A stretch of DNA of 64,000 bases, from positions 497,001-561,000 of the forward strand of contig NC_007512.1 in the NCBI RefSeq assembly GCF_000012485.1, given 5' to 3'. The stretch's first letter is position 1. Every line of letters begins with the position of its first letter. Of the stretch, positions 26,612-36,442 are shown one piece after another. The position numbers and the translations under genes are program-made. Below the pieces are notes generated by a model, which made no database searches, had not been told where the DNA came from, and worked only from the letters and a program-made list of their open reading frames with translations. Origin of the DNA: Pelodictyon luteolum DSM 273. GTDB lineage: Bacteria > Bacteroidota > Chlorobiia > Chlorobiales > Chlorobiaceae.

Positions 26612-28981
26612 ATGGCAGAGGGTACCTCCAGAAAACTTGAATTCGACAGGGTCGTCGCCCATACGGCGGGCTACGCCCTCTCAGTCTACGGACGCGACAC
26701 CCTGTCTTCCTCTCTGCCGTTTTCCGGGCACCGGGAACTGCAGGAGGAGCTCGAGCGGGTACTTGAGCTGAAAGGTTTTCTCGAAGAGGGTTCCACGCTC
26801 CCTTTCGATACCCTTGCGGACATGCGCCCCCTGCTTGCCACGCTCGAGATGCATGGGGGTGTGCTTGAGCCCGGCGAGCTTCAGGATCTTCACCTCTTTC
26901 TTGATGCAGCAGCAGGGCTCCGGCGCCGAATGGTCCGGGAGGCCGAGCTCCGGCCCCGCCTTGCCGTGTTCGGGGCCGGGATTCCGGAGGATGCTTTTGT
27001 ACGGCCGGTCATCAGGGAGGTCATCGACGAACAGGGGGTGGTGAAGAGTTCGGCCAGCGGAGAACTTGCCCGGATCCGCCGTGCCCTTGTCGACAGGCGA
27101 CGGGCGCTCGGGCGCACGCTGGAGCGGATCCTTGGCGGATGCCGCTCGAGCGGCTGGCTGATGGAGGATACCCTTACCATCCGCAATGGCCGCCAATGCC
27201 TCGCGATGCGCCTCGAGTACCGCCACCGTGTGCCGGGCTTTGTGCAGGATTACTCTGGCAGCGGCCAGACCGTTTTTCTTGAGCCTGCCGAGTGCATGGA
27301 GATCACCAATGCCATTCTCGAGGGAGAGATCGAGGAGCGGCGGGAGATCGAGCGGATACTCAGGGAAACGACGGCCAGGATCCGCCCTGAACTTCCCGAT
27401 CTTCTTTCGGGCGCATCCCTCATGGCGGCCTTCGATTCACTCTATGCCCGTGCCCGTTTCGCACTCGAAACCCGTTCCGTGCTGCCAGCTCTTTCAGAGG
27501 GAACGGAGTTCCGCATCAAGCGGGGTTACCATCCCTGGCTGCTTATTTCCCACCGCGACCGCGAAGTGCTGCCTCTTGATCTGGAGCTCGGTTTAAATGA
27601 ACAGGTGCTCATCATTTCGGGCCCGAACGCCGGAGGAAAGTCCGTTGCCATGAAGACAGCCGGCCTGCTCTCCTTCATGCTCCTGCACGGTTATCTTCTG
27701 CCCTGCAGCGAAAGCTCCGTTTTCCCGCTTTTCACAAGCATCGGCATCGAAATCGGCGACGAGCAGTCCATCGAGAACGATCTGTCGACGTTCAGTTCGC
27801 ACCTCCGCGAGGTCCGCCGCATCCTCGATGCGGCAGGGCGTGGATCGCTGGTGCTGATCGACGAACTGTGTTCGGGGACCGATGTCGAAGAGGGGAGCGC
27901 CATTGCCCGCACCATCATTGAAGAGCTCCTCCGGCGCGGTACGAAGGCTATCGTCACCACCCACCTTGGAGACCTCAAAGCATACGCCCACAGCCGCGAA
28001 GGCGTGGTGAACGGCGCCATGGAGTTCGATCGCCGGGCTCTCCAGCCGACCTTCCGCTTCATCAAGGGCGTACCGGGCAGCAGTTTCGCTTTTGCCATGA
28101 TGCAGCGGATGGGATTTCCTCCCGCCATGGTCCGGGAAGCCGAATCCGCCATCGGCGAAGGCCACCGGGGCCTGGAGGAACTGCTCGAGGACCTGCAGGA
28201 GCTCCTGGCCTCCAACCGGTTGCTCCATCTGGAGCTTGAAGCGCAGTCAGCCAGTATTCTATTGAGGGAACAGGCCGTCACGGAGGCCGAAAGCATGCTC
28301 CGGCGACGGGATCGGGAGCAGAGACAGAAGGCCTCGAAGGAACTGCAGCGGGAGCTGCATCGGGCGCGTCTCGAGATCCGCGACATTCTTGCCGAAGCCA
28401 ATGCGGCGGCCGGAGACCCGCGTGCCGTTCAGGAGGCCCGTCGGAAGCTGGCATCAAGAGCCGGTGATGCTGAAAAAAAAGAGGCTCTGCTCCTGGATGC
28501 CCCGGCCCCGACCCTCGATCGGAGCATCCGTCCCGGGGATCTTGTCCAGCTCCTCGATACCTCGGCATCCGGAGAGATCGAAAGCCTCAGGGGGGACATG
28601 GCCGTCGTACTCTGCGGTACCTTCCGTCTTACCACATCGCTTTCGAACCTCGAGAAGACCTCGAAACGCCAGGTCCGCAAGGCGGCCGGCGCCCCGGCAC
28701 CCCGTTTTGTGGGATGGAACGCAACTACATCCCCTGTAGAATCAACAACGCTTGACCTGCGCGGCCTGACCGGCGACGAAGCTGCCGTGAAAATCGAGCG
28801 CTTCCTCGACGCTCTCCGGCTCAACCGCATCGAGCGTGCCACCATCATCCACGGCATGGGCACCGGTGCCCTCCGCCGACGCACTGAAGAGGTGCTTCGA
28901 AACCACCCCCATGTCCACTCCTGGCGATTGGGAGGGCAGGGCGAAGGGAGCTCGGGAGTGACTATCGTCACGCTCGCCTGA
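26612..28981 (+). CDS. mutS2: MutS2 family DNA-binding ATPase/nuclease
   Basis: MutS2 proteins limit recombination and have recently been linked to rescue of collided ribosomes. The protein has 789 residues from ATG 26612 ([11 protein letters not shown]), preceded by a purine-rich site; the frame opens at 26534. The ATPase core has Walker A GPNAGGKS near 338-345, LSTFSSHL, and Walker [13 protein letters not shown] near 410. A coiled stretch follows, then a C-terminal Smr nuclease domain with LDLRGLTG and HGMGTGALR at about 710-789. A TATCTTG promoter-like box is at 26569-26575. pgsA follows after 124 bases. Confidence 0.95.
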   Translation: MAEGTSRKLEFDRVVAHTAGYALSVYGRDTLSSSLPFSGHRELQEELERVLELKGFLEEGSTLPFDTLADMRPLLATLEMHGGVLEPGELQDLHLFLDAAAGLRRRMVREAELRPRLAVFGAGIPEDAFVRPVIREVIDEQGVVKSSASGELARIRRALVDRRRALGRTLERILGGCRSSGWLMEDTLTIRNGRQCLAMRLEYRHRVPGFVQDYSGSGQTVFLEPAECMEITNAILEGEIEERREIERILRETTARIRPELPDLLSGASLMAAFDSLYARARFALETRSVLPALSEGTEFRIKRGYHPWLLISHRDREVLPLDLELGLNEQVLIISGPNAGGKSVAMKTAGLLSFMLLHGYLLPCSESSVFPLFTSIGIEIGDEQSIENDLSTFSSHLREVRRILDAAGRGSLVLIDELCSGTDVEEGSAIARTIIEELLRRGTKAIVTTHLGDLKAYAHSREGVVNGAMEFDRRALQPTFRFIKGVPGSSFAFAMMQRMGFPPAMVREAESAIGEGHRGLEELLEDLQELLASNRLLHLELEAQSASILLREQAVTEAESMLRRRDREQRQKASKELQRELHRARLEIRDILAEANAAAGDPRAVQEARRKLASRAGDAEKKEALLLDAPAPTLDRSIRPGDLVQLLDTSASGEIESLRGDMAVVLCGTFRLTTSLSNLEKTSKRQVRKAAGAPAPRFVGWNATTSPVESTTLDLRGLTGDEAAVKIERFLDALRLNRIERATIIHGMGTGALRRRTEEVLRNHPHVHSWRLGGQGEGSSGVTIVTLA

Positions 28982-29032
28982 AAAGAGAAAAACCCGCCGG
29001 AAGCCCGGCTTCCGAAAAGAATTTAATTTTGG

Positions 29033-29040
29033 TATCTTTG
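29033..29040 (+). promoter_or_regulatory. TATCTTTG box, possible -7 promoter element for pgsA
   Basis: TATCTTTG matches the TAnnTTTG -7 element described for Bacteroidetes promoters and lies 66 bases before the pgsA start. No TTG at the expected -33 position is visible, so support is partial. Similar boxes occur ahead of several other genes in the window (see findings). Confidence 0.35.
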
Positions 29041-29105
29041 TTGCAATTATTGTCATTGCCACCGGGCCTTCCGGTGGTATCCACTGATTCAACCGATTTC
29101 ATCCC

Positions 29106-29726
29106 TTGAAAGCACAGCAGGAGAGCTTCCTCACCATACCGAACCAGCTGACGGTTCTCCGGATACTGCTTGTCCCGGTGTTTGTCATGCTTCTGTTGCA
29201 GGATGATGCATTCCTCAAGCTTCTTGGCGTGATTGCATTTACGGTGGCCAGCCTGACCGATCTCTACGACGGCTGGCATGCCCGCCGGTTCAACGTAGTG
29301 ACCCGGATCGGCGCGTTTCTCGATCCGCTTGCCGACAAACTGCTCATCACTGCAGCTTTTCTCGTCTATGTGTGGATGGGCTACATCTCCCTCTGGATGG
29401 TGATGCTGGTCGTCCTGCGCGATGTTGTGGTGACGGCGCTGAGGAGCTGGGCGGAGTTCCGGGACCATCCGGTGGTGACTTCCCGGCAGGCCAAGTACAA
29501 GACCCTTTTCCAGAACGTGTTCGCCTACCTCGTGATGGTACTGATTTTCCTGAAAGAGGCTGCGCTCTTCGGCAGAGGGTCGTCAGATGCGATCCTCCGC
29601 TTTCTCAACTCCAGCGTCCTCGACTGGATCATGCTTGCCGTGACGGTGGTGACGGTGGCAACAGGCGTTTCATACCTTATTGACAACTGGCAGGTCATTA
29701 CCGGAAAGCATGAAGAGCGCAGCTGA
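29106..29726 (+). CDS. pgsA: CDP-diacylglycerol-glycerol-3-phosphate 3-phosphatidyltransferase
   Basis: Makes phosphatidylglycerol phosphate from CDP-diacylglycerol at the inner membrane. The 206-residue protein begins at a TTG codon (no ATG fits) with IPNQLTVLRILLVPVFV, then the CDP-alcohol phosphotransferase signature DGWHARRFNVVTRIGAFLDPLADK, in which the D-G-A-R-G-D-D set is recognisable (Asp, Gly, Ala, Arg, then Gly and two Asp). Several helices follow. The next step, PgpA, is encoded by the gene overlapping its end by 17 bases. Confidence 0.92.
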   Translation: MKAQQESFLTIPNQLTVLRILLVPVFVMLLLQDDAFLKLLGVIAFTVASLTDLYDGWHARRFNVVTRIGAFLDPLADKLLITAAFLVYVWMGYISLWMVMLVVLRDVVVTALRSWAEFRDHPVVTSRQAKYKTLFQNVFAYLVMVLIFLKEAALFGRGSSDAILRFLNSSVLDWIMLAVTVVTVATGVSYLIDNWQVITGKHEERS

Positions 29727-30204
29727 GGGGGCAGGGTTCCACTTCGCCCGGGCGCTTTCGACCTGTTTTTTTGTAGGGTATTTCCCTCTTGCTCCCGGGA
29801 CGATCGTCAGTGCTCTTGCTGTTCTGCTCTATCTCCTGGTTCCCGTTCTGCAGGATCCGGTTGTTCTGGCAGGGGGAGTGCTCCTCTCAGCGGTGTTCGG
29901 CGTGTGGTCCGGCGGAGTCATGGAGGAGTCCGCAGGCCTGGATCCTTCCGAGGTGACGATCGACGAGCTGTCCGGCCAGTGGCTTGCGCTTCTTTTTCTG
30001 CCGGCAGGGCCGGTCCCCGCCCTGCTCGCGTTTCTTTTTTTCCGTATCTACGATATCCTCAAGCCCGGTCCAGTCGATATGGCCCAACGTCTTCGGGGCG
30101 GATGGGGCATCATGGCCGATGATCTTCTGGCCGGCCTCCTTGCCAATGTCTCTGTCCGGCTGGTACTCCTTATTGTGCCGGCTCAGTGGACGGGCGTCCT
30201 GTAG
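29710..30204 (+). CDS. pgpA: phosphatidylglycerophosphatase A
   Basis: Dephosphorylates phosphatidylglycerol phosphate to phosphatidylglycerol, the major anionic lipid also used in photosynthetic membranes. The start at 29710 (MKSAAEGAGF) gives 164 residues. Family features are GYFPLAPGT near the start, VTIDELSGQWLAL with the catalytic Asp/Glu, FFRIYDILKPGPV, and GGWGIMADDLLAG. It overlaps pgsA by 17 bases, so the two are coupled. Its 3' end overlaps the 3' end of the convergent dxs gene by 22 bases. Confidence 0.93.
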   Translation: MKSAAEGAGFHFARALSTCFFVGYFPLAPGTIVSALAVLLYLLVPVLQDPVVLAGGVLLSAVFGVWSGGVMEESAGLDPSEVTIDELSGQWLALLFLPAGPVPALLAFLFFRIYDILKPGPVDMAQRLRGGWGIMADDLLAGLLANVSVRLVLLIVPAQWTGVL

Positions 30205-32081
30205 AACTCCTTCACATGTTCAGCTATCCCTGCCGCATCTAGGCCGGTTTCCCGGTAGAGGTCCTGCATGCTGCCGTGGGTGATGAACCGGTCGGGCAGA
30301 CCTATTTTCAGGAGTGGTGTCTTTTTCGGCGATGATGCAAGATGATCGCTGACTGCACTGCCGAGTCCGCCGAGGATGCTGTTTTCCTCAATCGTGACAA
30401 TGTGGGTTGCCGATGCGGCGAGCCGGTCGATGAGGGCGGTGTCGAGCGGCTTGAGAAAGCGCATGTCGACGATGTCGGGTTTGATGCCCTCCGCTTCAAG
30501 CAGTGCCGCGGCCTCGACTGCCGCCTGCACCATGGAACCGATCGCAAACAGAACCGGTCCGGTCCCTTCCCGGATGATCCGGCCCCTGCCGGGCTCGAGC
30601 CTGGTAAAGTCTTTCCGGAGCGGGCCGCCGCCGCTGCTGCCTCTCGGGTAGCGGATGGCCACAGGCCCTTCGATGTGGTAAAGGGCGGTATGGAGCATGT
30701 CGCGCAGTTCCTGGGCGTCAGAGGGTGCCATGATGGTGAGACCCGGGACGGCGTGGAGGAAGGAGAGGTCGAAGGCGCCGTGATGGGTTGGTCCGTCTTC
30801 GCCGACGAGTCCTGCCCGGTCGATGGCAAACACCACATGGAGGTTCTGCAGGGCAACGTCGTGGATGAGCTGGTCGAGGGCCCGCTGCAGGAAGGTCGAG
30901 TAGATGGCACAGACCGGTTTCAGTCCTTCCAGGGCAAGGCCTGCGGCGAAGGTCACGGCGTGGCCTTCGGCGATGCCGACATCATAAAACCGGTCCGGGG
31001 CCGCTTTCTCGAACAGGTCGAGCGAGGTGCCGCTCGGCATGGCGGCCGTGATGGCGGTGATGGCCGGGTCTTTCAGGGCCATTTCCACCAGTGCCTCTCC
31101 GAAGATCTCCTGATATTTCGGCGGATCGGGCGCGCCCGTTTTCTTTGCCGTCATGCCGGTTGTCGTATCAAATCCTCCGCTGTGCGCATGCCACCCGCTC
31201 TGGTTTTCTTCTGCCGGAAGGAACCCCTTGCCCTTGGTGGTGACGACATGGAGCAGTTTGGGGTTGGGAAGTTCGTGCATCTCTTTGAGGGCGCGCACAA
31301 GGCGCCCCATGTCGTGGCCGTCGATCGGCCCGAAGTAGCGGAGGCCGAGGGCCTCGAAGAAGGCTCCCGGGGTGAGGGCCGCTTTCATGCCGTCCTCAAG
31401 CCGGCGGAGGGCGTTCTTCGCGCCCTCGTGGTTGAGCAGCGACATGGAGTTCCACAGGAGCCGCCGTGCCTTGTTGTATGTCTTGTTGAGGGTGATGTCG
31501 ACAAGGTGGTTCTTGAGTCCGCCGGTGCTCGGAGAAATGGCCATCTGGTTGTCGTTCAGGATGACGAGCACGTCGCTTTTCAGGTCTCCGAGGTGGTTCA
31601 TGGCTTCGAATGCCATGCCGCCTGTCATGCTTCCGTCACCGATGACGGCCACCATTTTTTCCCGACCCCCTTTGAGGTCCCTGCCCGCCGCCATGCCGGC
31701 CGCTGCTGAGATGGAGGTTGAGGCGTGTCCGGTGCCGAACGCATCGTGCGGGCTTTCATGGATTTTAGGGAAGCCGGCGATGCCGCCGTATTTCCGGTTG
31801 GTCTGCATCCGGCTGCGCCGGCCGGTCAGCATTTTATGGATGTAGGCCTGATGCCCCACGTCCCAGACGATCCGGTCCTCTTCGGTGTTGTATACATGGT
31901 GCAGCGCAACGGTCAGTTCGGTGACGCCGAGGCTGGATGCGAAATGCCCGCCGTTCATGGCGATGAGCTCGATCAGTTCCTTGCGGCACTCGTCGGCCAG
32001 CTGCTGCAGCTGCTTCGTCGAGAGTTTTTTCAGGTCGCGCGGGGAGAGGATCCGGTCAAGGAGAGGGCGTGTGTCGTTCAT
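30183..32081 (-). CDS. dxs: 1-deoxy-D-xylulose-5-phosphate synthase
   Basis: The first enzyme of the MEP isoprenoid pathway, joining pyruvate and glyceraldehyde 3-phosphate with thiamine diphosphate. Its product feeds carotenoids, the chlorophyll tail, quinones and undecaprenol. The protein has 632 residues from MNDTRPLLDRIL at 32081; the frame is open to 32147 but that reaches into yjbQ. It shows HFASSLGVTELTVALH, WDVGHQAYIHKMLTGR, the TPP motif GDGSMTGGMAFEAMN, and in the second half FAIDRAGLVGEDGPTHHG. yjbQ ends 14 bases upstream on the same strand. Confidence 0.97.
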   Translation of the reverse strand: MNDTRPLLDRILSPRDLKKLSTKQLQQLADECRKELIELIAMNGGHFASSLGVTELTVALHHVYNTEEDRIVWDVGHQAYIHKMLTGRRSRMQTNRKYGGIAGFPKIHESPHDAFGTGHASTSISAAAGMAAGRDLKGGREKMVAVIGDGSMTGGMAFEAMNHLGDLKSDVLVILNDNQMAISPSTGGLKNHLVDITLNKTYNKARRLLWNSMSLLNHEGAKNALRRLEDGMKAALTPGAFFEALGLRYFGPIDGHDMGRLVRALKEMHELPNPKLLHVVTTKGKGFLPAEENQSGWHAHSGGFDTTTGMTAKKTGAPDPPKYQEIFGEALVEMALKDPAITAITAAMPSGTSLDLFEKAAPDRFYDVGIAEGHAVTFAAGLALEGLKPVCAIYSTFLQRALDQLIHDVALQNLHVVFAIDRAGLVGEDGPTHHGAFDLSFLHAVPGLTIMAPSDAQELRDMLHTALYHIEGPVAIRYPRGSSGGGPLRKDFTRLEPGRGRIIREGTGPVLFAIGSMVQAAVEAAALLEAEGIKPDIVDMRFLKPLDTALIDRLAASATHIVTIEENSILGGLGSAVSDHLASSPKKTPLLKIGLPDRFITHGSMQDLYRETGLDAAGIAEHVKEFYRTPVH

Positions 32082-32094
32082 GGCGCTGGGGGTT

Positions 32095-32541
32095 TCAGAT
32101 GCCGGTTGCCTGCATGAGGACGCTGCGTTCGGGTCGTGGTCCGTCAAGTTCGATGAAGAAGATCGACTGCCACCGGCCGAGCATGAGTCTGCCTTCCGAG
32201 AATGGGATGGTTTCAGTGGTGTTCATGAAGAGCCCGAGCAGGTGGGAGTGGGCGTTGTCCCGTCCGTCGATGGGCTGGAGGTTGTGGAGGTAGTTCCCGT
32301 CTTTCGGGGCGAGGCGCTTGAGGAACGTTTCGATGTCCTCCATCAGCCGTTCTTCCTGTTCATTGATGTTGAGACACGCGGTGGTGTGGCGGCTGACGAG
32401 GGTGAGGAGGCCGTCCTTGAGGCCCGAACCGGCCACGGCGTCCTCTGCCGCCCGGGTTATGTCAATGATCTCGATAGGCTTCCTGGTGCAGAGTTCCAGA
32501 GTCGTTCTATGGATGCGCATCATAGGGTGGGTTGCTGGCAT
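32095..32541 (-). CDS. YjbQ/UPF0047 family protein
   Basis: The 148-residue protein (142 if it begins at the ATG pair at 32523) has the UPF0047 pattern: LVSRHTTACLNINE, DGNYLHNL, NAHSHLLGLFM and LMLGRWQSIFFIELDGPR. The conserved His and Asp residues form a small metal or ligand site. E. coli YjbQ has weak thiamine phosphate synthase activity in vitro, but its true role is unknown. It sits 14 bases upstream of dxs, a thiamine diphosphate enzyme, and directly downstream of the GH13 gene. Confidence 0.85.
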   Translation of the reverse strand: MPATHPMMRIHRTTLELCTRKPIEIIDITRAAEDAVAGSGLKDGLLTLVSRHTTACLNINEQEERLMEDIETFLKRLAPKDGNYLHNLQPIDGRDNAHSHLLGLFMNTTETIPFSEGRLMLGRWQSIFFIELDGPRPERSVLMQATGI

Positions 32542-32562
32542 TGTTTGGCGTTGTCTTGCGCC

Positions 32563-34005
32563 TTAGAATGTTATCGCTACGGCTTCATGTGGAGCAAGCC
32601 GTACCTGTATGACCTGTCCGGACAGGTGCGGCGCCGCGGTCCGGTTGCCGTGTGCGGTGCTGAGGACGCCGATCTGGCTCCGCTCCACCTGTTCGAGCAC
32701 TGGGTGCGTGACGTCGAAGGCGATGCCCGTGGAGCCGAAGTTGGCAAGGACGAAGGCGTGGCGCTCCGGGGTGAAACGGTGGAAGCCGATGCAGTGGGTG
32801 TGGTTCGATCCCTGAAGGTCGAGCCATTCGATCTGTCCTTCCTGAAAGGCCGGATCACGCTGCAGGATGAAGAGTTTCCGGTAGAGGTCGCCGAGGTCGC
32901 GGTCCGCGTGTTCAGGCGCCTGGTGGATGAGCTGCACAGGGATTTTGTGGCGGTACCCGTCCATCTGGTCCTGGTGCACGAGGTGCATGCCGGGCGCCAT
33001 GAGACAGCAGAGCGCTGCGGCGCGGTTGTTCAGCCCCATCTTGTCTGCGGCTCTTGGTTCGTCATGGTTCTCGATGAAACGGCAGAGATGCTGCTGGTAG
33101 CTCCACTGGGCCTGCATGTGGCCTTTCAGCTTTTCGACATTGACCGGCGCACTGGCTAGGTAGTCGTAGAAGGGCTTGTCGTAGGTGAAGTCGAAGCCCT
33201 GCTGCTGCAGTTCCCACTCCTTGTTCCAGTATGATTCGGCAAGGAACGTGAATTTCGGATGGCGTGCCTTTACGGCGGCGATTGCCGGACCCCAGAACTC
33301 GTCCTTCATATGCCCGCTGAGGTTCTTCCATGTGGTGTTGAACACGCTCTTGAGCACCAGCATGGCAACATCGCAACGGACGGCGTCGCAGAGTTCGCTG
33401 ATTTTCAGGAGGTTCCCTGTCATCATCGCATGCGTCGCGGGATTGGCATAGTTGATCTGCAGGGTGTCGGTCCAGGACGGGAAATAAGGATCGCGGCTGT
33501 AGGCGAGATATTTTCCCTGTGCGTATTCGAAGCTTGAACCGGGGTCATGGCTGCGTTCGGCCTGCGAGACGGAGATGAAGAATTCAGGGTGGGCCGGCAG
33601 CCACTGGTTGTCGAGAGCCAGATGGTTCGGCACGAAGTCAAGCATGAGCCGGATGCCGTAATGGGCAAGCTTCTCGCGGAACAGGAGCAGTTCATCGTGC
33701 CCTCCGAGCGCCTCGTTGACGGTGTAGGAGGGGATGGAATAGGGAGAAGAGGCTATGTCGGCCGGCTGGAGTGATGGAAGATGCTCGAGCAGCGAGGCCC
33801 TGAGGTCGGGGTGCGAGGTGGCTATGGCCCGGCTGTACTCGCTGGGTTTCCATACTCCCATGAGCCACACCATGTCGAATCCCGATTCGGAAAAGAACCG
33901 GAACTCCGAGTCCGGAACGTTGCCGAGCGTGACCGGCCGGTTGTTGAGCCGGCCGAGCTTCTGCAGCCAGATCCGGGTGTTGATTTCGTAGACGAGTGGA
34001 AACAT
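32563..34005 (-). CDS. GH13 alpha-amylase-family protein, cytoplasmic
   Basis: A 480-residue protein with no signal peptide. The four GH13 motifs can be read: I, MLDFVPNH; II, AVRCDVAML with the nucleophile Asp; III, FLAESYW with the acid/base Glu; and IV, FIENHDEPR. It acts on alpha-glucans, probably inside the cell where green sulfur bacteria store glycogen, but the exact reaction (hydrolase, transferase or isomerase) cannot be told. A C-terminal beta domain of about 90 residues follows the barrel. It precedes yjbQ on the same strand by about 20 bases, with an upstream gap of 230 bases before pcrA. Confidence 0.85.
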   Translation of the reverse strand: MFPLVYEINTRIWLQKLGRLNNRPVTLGNVPDSEFRFFSESGFDMVWLMGVWKPSEYSRAIATSHPDLRASLLEHLPSLQPADIASSPYSIPSYTVNEALGGHDELLLFREKLAHYGIRLMLDFVPNHLALDNQWLPAHPEFFISVSQAERSHDPGSSFEYAQGKYLAYSRDPYFPSWTDTLQINYANPATHAMMTGNLLKISELCDAVRCDVAMLVLKSVFNTTWKNLSGHMKDEFWGPAIAAVKARHPKFTFLAESYWNKEWELQQQGFDFTYDKPFYDYLASAPVNVEKLKGHMQAQWSYQQHLCRFIENHDEPRAADKMGLNNRAAALCCLMAPGMHLVHQDQMDGYRHKIPVQLIHQAPEHADRDLGDLYRKLFILQRDPAFQEGQIEWLDLQGSNHTHCIGFHRFTPERHAFVLANFGSTGIAFDVTHPVLEQVERSQIGVLSTAHGNRTAAPHLSGQVIQVRLAPHEAVAITF

Positions 34006-34153
34006 CGGTTTATTGCAGTGTTAAGTGAGCATGGCTCTGTACTTCAATATAGCAACTCCCCCTGAAACTCCCGTAGAGAATTGCCTCTTTCGGGTTCCTT
34101 GTGGAGTGAAAAACATCCTTATGGCGGGATGCCCTAAAAAGTTGTAAAATGGC

Positions 34154-34159
34154 TATACT
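34154..34159 (+). promoter_or_regulatory. possible -10 box (TATACT) before the uvrD/pcrA gene
   Basis: In the 230-base divergent gap between the GH13 gene and the helicase gene, TATACT lies 75 bases before the helicase start. There is no good -35 box at the usual spacing, so this is weak. Nothing else recognisable is seen in the gap. Confidence 0.2.
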
Positions 34160-34234
34160 TATACGAACTTCAACGGGCGGCGGCACCTTCAGGCATGTCC
34201 GTCACGAACAACAATCAACAGGGCTCCTACTGTT

Positions 34235-36442
34235 TTGACCGATTTTTTACGCGACCTCAGCCCGGTGCAGCAAAGCGCCGTCAGCACAACGGAAGGGCCC
34301 GTCATGGTGCTTGCCGGAGCCGGCTCCGGCAAGACCCGGGTGATTACCTACCGCATCGCTCACCTGATAGGGACGAAGGGAGTCCCTTCAAAGAACATCC
34401 TCGCCCTTACCTTCACCAACAAGGCCGCTGGAGAAATGCGCCACCGGGTGGACACGCTCCTCGGCCCGGGCGCCTCCTCAGGGCTCTGGATCGGCACGTT
34501 CCATTCGGTGTTCGCCCGCCTGCTGCGCGACTATATCGAGCGTCTTGGCTACAGCAGGAGCTTTTCCATTTTCGATTCCGACGACAGCAAGAGCCTGATC
34601 CGCCAGTCCATGACTGAGCTCGGCATCCAGCAGGACGCCGTGCCGGTCAACACGGTGCAGGGTCTCATCAGCAAGGCCAAGAACAGTTTCATCCTCCCCT
34701 CCGAGTTCCACCGGAACGCTTCTGACTACAACCAGCAGAAGGCGGCCCTGGTCTATGAACTTTATACCAGGAAGCTGAGGGAGAACAACGCACTTGACTT
34801 CGACGACCTGCTCATAAAGCCGCTTGAGCTGTTCCGGGAACATCCCGACGTACTTCATGAGCTGCAGGAACTGTTCCGCTACATTCTTATCGATGAGTAC
34901 CAGGACACCAACCGTGCGCAGTATCTGGTGACCAAGCAGCTTGCCGAGCGCTATCGCAATATTTTCGTTGTCGGCGACGATGCACAGTCCATCTACTCCT
35001 GGCGCGGAGCGGACATTTCCAATATCCTGAACTTCCAGGACGATTACCGTGAGTCGGAGACCTTCAAGCTGGTCGACAACTACCGAAGCACCGCCACCAT
35101 CCTCACGGCGGCCAACAGCGTCATCAGCCGCAACAGCCGCCAGATCAAAAAAGAGCTGGTGCCGCAGGGCGCCAAAGGCGATCCCCTGACGCTGATTGAA
35201 GCATACAATGAACGCAATGAGGCTGAAAAGGTCGGGGAGCGCATCCTTTCGATGCACCGTGAAAAGGGGCTGGAGTTCCGCAGTTTCGCGGTCTTCTACC
35301 GGACCAACGCCCAGTCCCGCGTGCTGGAAGACGCCATGCGCCAGAGCCGGATTCCCTATAAGATCTTCGGCAGCGTCTCCTTCTATAAGCGGCGCGAAAT
35401 CAAGGATGCCGTCGCATACCTTCGCTTCATCCAGAACGACCGCGACTCTGAATCGCTCCTGCGCATCATCAACTTTCCGCCCCGCAAGATCGGGGATGTC
35501 AGCATTACGAAGCTGCGCCAGTTTGCCGAAGAGCGTGGATTGACGCTCTATGAGGCAATACGCTCTGCGGGTGAGGGCGGGTTCCCGCAGCGCCTGCTCA
35601 CGGCCCTCGGCTCGTTCTCCGCGGTGATCGAGAAACTGAGGGAAACGGCTGTGGACGGCACTGTCTACGACGTGCTTCACGAACTCTTCGAGCTTACCGC
35701 CATTCCCTCGCTGCTCCAGGCTGAGAACACGCCGGAATCGCTGGCCCGCCATGAGAACCTGCAGGAACTGCTCTCTATGGCCCGCGACTTTTCGGACCAC
35801 AACCCCGATCGGGGTTCTCTCGGAGACTTCCTTGAGAATATCGCGCTGGCTTCCGACTACGACGAGACCCAGGAGTCCGACAACTTCGTCTCGCTCATGA
35901 CGGTGCACGCTTCAAAAGGCCTTGAGTTCCCCGTGGTGTTCATCACCGGCCTTGAGGAGCGGCTGTTCCCGCTCAACTGTTTCGAGCCCGAACAGCTCGA
36001 AGAGGAGCGCCGGCTGTTCTACGTGGCGGTGACGAGGGCGCGTGAAAAGATTTTTCTCTCCTGGGCCCAGAGCCGCTATCTGTACGGTCAGCCGCAGCAC
36101 TGCCTTCGCTCGAAGTTCATCGGCGAGATCGACCAGTCGGTTCTTCTGGGTGAAGGTGGACGGGCCGTATCGCGAGGTGGCGCACCTGCAGCAGTGGCTG
36201 CGCCAGCTTCAGCTTCTTTCCGGCGTCCCGCTGCGTCCGGCAGCCCTGCACCCGAGACTGCTGCGCGCCCCGCAACCGGGGGGATGAAGAAGGGTGCGAA
36301 GGTCCACCATGCGGTGTTCGGTCCCGGCATCGTCGTGGAGCTGCAGGGGAAGGGCTCACAGCAGAAGGCGAGGATCTCTTTCAGGAGCGCCGGCGAAAAG
36401 ACCCTGATGGTCCAGTATGCGAACCTGAAAATCGTTCCGTAA
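34235..36442 (+). CDS. pcrA: UvrD/PcrA-type superfamily 1 DNA helicase
   Basis: The 735-residue helicase acts in repair and replication restart. The Walker A motif (AGAGSGKTR) is near 28-36, motif Ia FTNKAAGEM, motif II DEYQDTN near 225, GDDAQSIYSWRGAD, motif IV FYRTNAQSR, motif V VHASKGLEFPVVF and motif VI VAVTRAREKIFLS. A linker rich in Ala and Pro joins a C-terminal KKGAKVHHAVFGPGIVV Tudor-like segment, as in PcrA. The frame starts at a TTG; the nearby ATG at 34195 is out of frame. It could equally be called uvrD. Confidence 0.92.
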   Translation: MTDFLRDLSPVQQSAVSTTEGPVMVLAGAGSGKTRVITYRIAHLIGTKGVPSKNILALTFTNKAAGEMRHRVDTLLGPGASSGLWIGTFHSVFARLLRDYIERLGYSRSFSIFDSDDSKSLIRQSMTELGIQQDAVPVNTVQGLISKAKNSFILPSEFHRNASDYNQQKAALVYELYTRKLRENNALDFDDLLIKPLELFREHPDVLHELQELFRYILIDEYQDTNRAQYLVTKQLAERYRNIFVVGDDAQSIYSWRGADISNILNFQDDYRESETFKLVDNYRSTATILTAANSVISRNSRQIKKELVPQGAKGDPLTLIEAYNERNEAEKVGERILSMHREKGLEFRSFAVFYRTNAQSRVLEDAMRQSRIPYKIFGSVSFYKRREIKDAVAYLRFIQNDRDSESLLRIINFPPRKIGDVSITKLRQFAEERGLTLYEAIRSAGEGGFPQRLLTALGSFSAVIEKLRETAVDGTVYDVLHELFELTAIPSLLQAENTPESLARHENLQELLSMARDFSDHNPDRGSLGDFLENIALASDYDETQESDNFVSLMTVHASKGLEFPVVFITGLEERLFPLNCFEPEQLEEERRLFYVAVTRAREKIFLSWAQSRYLYGQPQHCLRSKFIGEIDQSVLLGEGGRAVSRGGAPAAVAAPASASFRRPAASGSPAPETAARPATGGMKKGAKVHHAVFGPGIVVELQGKGSQQKARISFRSAGEKTLMVQYANLKIVP

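Noticed and set aside
28998-29014. Hairpin CGGAAGC/GCTTCCG after mutS2 as a terminator
   Set aside because: It is not followed by a T run on the coding strand, so terminator function is not supported.
30342-31709. 455-codon open frame on the plus strand
   Set aside because: It lies wholly antisense to dxs, which has clear family motifs; it is a shadow frame of GC-rich coding sequence.
23112-32537. Shared 15-base string at the starts of mlaE and yjbQ (GTGGGTTGCTGGCAT on the plus strand)
   Set aside because: A few chance 15-base matches are expected in 64 kb; no further similarity surrounds it.
31885-33159. 424-codon open frame on the plus strand
   Set aside because: It runs antisense across the ends of dxs, yjbQ and the GH13 gene, so it cannot be real alongside them.
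34195-34617. ATG at 34195 as the helicase start
   Set aside because: It is out of frame with the helicase; the in-frame TTG at 34235 is the only good start near the family N terminus.
34478-35908. 476-codon open frame on the minus strand
   Set aside because: It is antisense to the UvrD/PcrA helicase gene and has no recognisable domain.
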